Source: Lactuca virosa
Lineage: Eukaryota > Streptophyta > Magnoliopsida > Asterales > Asteraceae
Direction of reading: 5' to 3'
Assembly: GCA_928212115.1 (NCBI GenBank)
Contig: CAKMRJ010001112.1
Span: 405,371,537 to 405,435,536 of the forward strand
Length of the DNA: 64,000 bases
The stretch's first letter is position 1. Every line of letters starts with the position of its first letter. A program made the position numbers and the translations under genes. Shown piece after piece: positions 61,975 to 64,000 of this stretch. The notes beneath the pieces were generated by a model. It was not told the DNA's origin and did no database searches. It saw only the letters and a program-made list of their open reading frames with translations.

Positions 61975-64000
61975 TGTGACAACCCGAAAATCATTGTCCT
62001 GTAAATTTCAGATATTCAACTCAGCCGAGTGTCAGCCTTCGTTTTGCTATCTTTTAACGAAATTGTGGGTCTATATGAGTGTTCTAGGCTTAGTATAACC
62101 TACATATGAGTCTTGGGAAGGGTTAGAAAGTGTGTAGCATCACAAAATCGGGCCAACCACACCAAAGAAGGTGTGTGCGGCCGCACACCCCGCGTGTGCG
62201 GCCAGCCAGCCGCACACCCAGCCGCACACACCCTCCAGCCTCACACCCAACCCTATATATTGGAGGAGACCCCTTCATTCACTCTTTTCCCCTTTTGGCT
62301 GCACTCTACTTTCTCTCTCTCTCTCTCTACTTTCTCTCTCTAAAAACTTCATCCAAGAACACTCTAAAGGCCTCAAAAACGTGAACTACTTCATCATTCA
62401 GCTTGTTTTATTGGTAAGACACTTGAATCTAAGCCTAAAACTCATAGTGTTCTTCGTGTTCTTCATCCTTTGAAGGTGTACGGCCGCACACCTTCATAAG
62501 GTGGCCGTACACACCTTAAAAACTCTCCATAGTGAAGAGTTTGGGTTTCATTCACTAGTTGGACTTGGTATTAGCACTAGAACACCTCAAAATCGACGTT
62601 TCAGGCACAAATGAGGAGTGTACGGCCGCACACCCCCTCTGTACGGCCGCACACGCCTGTGTGCAACCGCACACACATGCTGGCCGCACACCCTGGCCGT
62701 ACACCTGGCCGCACACACATAAAGGTCGAGTTTGGTGGCCTTACACTCGAATCTAAGGCCCTACACTCATTTAGGGACCTCAATAGGTGGTTGTAACCCT
62801 TAATTCTAAGTGTTTTCATGTCCCTAAGGTGTGTCCATGTGTCTATTAGTGGTTATATACCCTAAGTATATTCATATATGTGTTATTACATGTTAAACTA
62901 GGATCCATTTGTGCTCACGACTTCGTTCGACACCCGGCGATCCTATATCAATCTTTCTTTCGAGTTACTCACTTCAGGTGAGTTCATACCCCCTTAATCA
63001 ACCTTTGAAATGATTTTAAATGCTTTTATGGTGGGGGGGATACAAGTTGAACTGCTAAGTTATTATATCAATCACATGAGATTAATAACTGTCAAACAAA
63101 TAGATTTTTGCATCTTAAATTGTTTTATTCAGCTAAAGGTTTTCAAAGCTCTTTTAAAACACTAAAACCTCTTTTTAAATTACTAAGCTTTATCAAAGTC
63201 TTTTAAACTTATATTCTTGATAGATTCATGTCTATATAGATATAGTTATATAAGTAGGGTTTGAAGGACTTAGGACTGATAGCCCGCTTTATTTCCTGTT
63301 CCTTGTTTGGTTGTGGACTTAGAGCATCCGGTTATTTGTCCGAGTTTCGTTGAAGTCCTAGTTATATATTAGATATATCTGGATAGATATTAAAACCCTT
63401 ACTCCAGTTCAATACCTTTGGGTAGCAAAGGTACCTAGATAACCTCTCAAGTAAACTATAATAGGTATAGTTTAGGAACCAACCATAACGTTCATGAAGG
63501 ATAACTTGGTTATATCTGTATTCTAAAACATATACTTTTAGTAAAAAGAAATGTATATTAGAAATCAAGACACGAGATACATCCTCATGGCGCGGATTTC
63601 ACTGTGGTCGAGTGGTAACCAGAGTCTCCTGGAGGGAGAGCGGGCATTGTGTGTATAGATCTATACGGGACAGACCATCCCACATCCTGACTGCTAGCTA
63701 CAGTCCCGGCCGACCAAGCCAAGGGGTGACAAATGTCACATTCATTTCGACGCCAACAGGTCGTCGTGTTTACATCCGTCAATCAGTATGGTTACAAGTA
63801 TCTTTACATTTACCTTATAATTCATGGCCTTAAGGTAAGTATTATCACAATATTTTCTACATATAAAACCATCATAATACATTTTCCTAGTTATCCACTA
63901 GGCCACATTTTAAACCTTTAAACTAACCTACTTAGGATTAAAGGCTGCTTTAGACTCTCCGAGGTGTATTGTCATTTAATACCACCTGGAGTCTGTATTT
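61975..64000 (+). repeat. Gypsy-4 3' LTR, incomplete at window end
   Basis: It starts TGTGACAACCCG. Palindrome set 1 (GTGTGCGGCCGCACAC type) lies at 62171-62235, TATATAT at 62254-62260, and a (CT)n tract at 62313-62341. Palindrome set 2 is at 62478-62715. The donor TTCAG|GTGAGT starts its intron at 62978. Inverted-repeat unit D is at 63220-63390. The hairpin repeat shared with 56175-56290 begins at 63951. No convincing gene; open frames rich in His/Pro/Thr are the palindromes translated. Confidence 0.85.
63220..63390 (+). repeat. Inverted-repeat unit D, in Gypsy-4 3' LTR U5 intron
   Basis: Arms include AGATATA with TATATCT, GGACTTAGGAC with GTCC..AAGTCC, and ATAGCCCG with CCGGTTAT. The apex is CCTGTTCCTTGTTTGGTTGTGG. 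It lies about 270 nt after the U5 donor. Confidence 0.8.

Noticed and set aside
62113..62473. His/Thr/Pro-rich open frames in the Gypsy-4 3' LTR
   Set aside because: Translation of GTGTGCGGCCGCACAC arrays in three frames; no consistent frame or start.

Overview
The window is plant nuclear DNA, most likely Asteraceae and perhaps the lettuce lineage. The organism call rests on the retrotransposon families and on remembered palindrome-rich LTR styles, not on a search. I see no convincing host gene, rRNA, tRNA, CRISPR array or prokaryotic feature. Nearly every base belongs to nested LTR retrotransposons. The names Sire-A, Copia-B, Copia-C and Gypsy-1 to Gypsy-4 are mine.

Layout. Sire-A is a Sirevirus-like Ty1/copia element on +, running from before base 1 to about 32026. 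It carries gag, protease, integrase, RT and RNase H remnants. A long accessory reading frame lies downstream of pol and has its own promoter-like segment. Sire-A is split by Gypsy-3 (1498-12667, -, TSD TTATT) and by Copia-B (22487-30014, -, TSD CTTTT), a largely non-coding element with nearly identical LTRs. An (AT)n tract and a 1.16-kb foldback element (about 32100-33257) follow. Gypsy-1 (33331-55003, +, TSD TAGGG) is interrupted by Gypsy-2 (34759-43364, -, almost intact gag-pol) and by truncated Copia-C (43365-48447, -). The rest (55009-64000) is Gypsy-4 (+), a relative of Gypsy-3 whose 3' LTR runs off the window.

How the parts work together. The Ty3/gypsy elements share a leader design that goes beyond standard annotation. 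(1) Families carry their own short palindromes, mostly grouped on both sides of the TATA box. (2) An AG|GTGAGT donor and a pyrimidine-CAG acceptor define a predicted intron inside the LTR U5, often holding a hairpin array. (3) The leader has a hairpin that presents a self-complementary loop (GGGCCC or TGATCA), resembling a retroviral dimerisation site. The copia leaders have a GGTTAACC analogue. (4) An AG acceptor lies next to the gag ATG. (5) In Gypsy-1 and Gypsy-2 a 65-69 nt intron sits at the same codon and phase between Gag and protease. If left unspliced it ends Gag; if spliced it fuses Gag to Pol. Together this suggests that splicing separates translated from packaged RNA.

Gypsy-3 and Gypsy-4 also contain six copies of a 170-190 bp imperfect inverted repeat with variable arms and a conserved apex. 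I recognised no described family for it.
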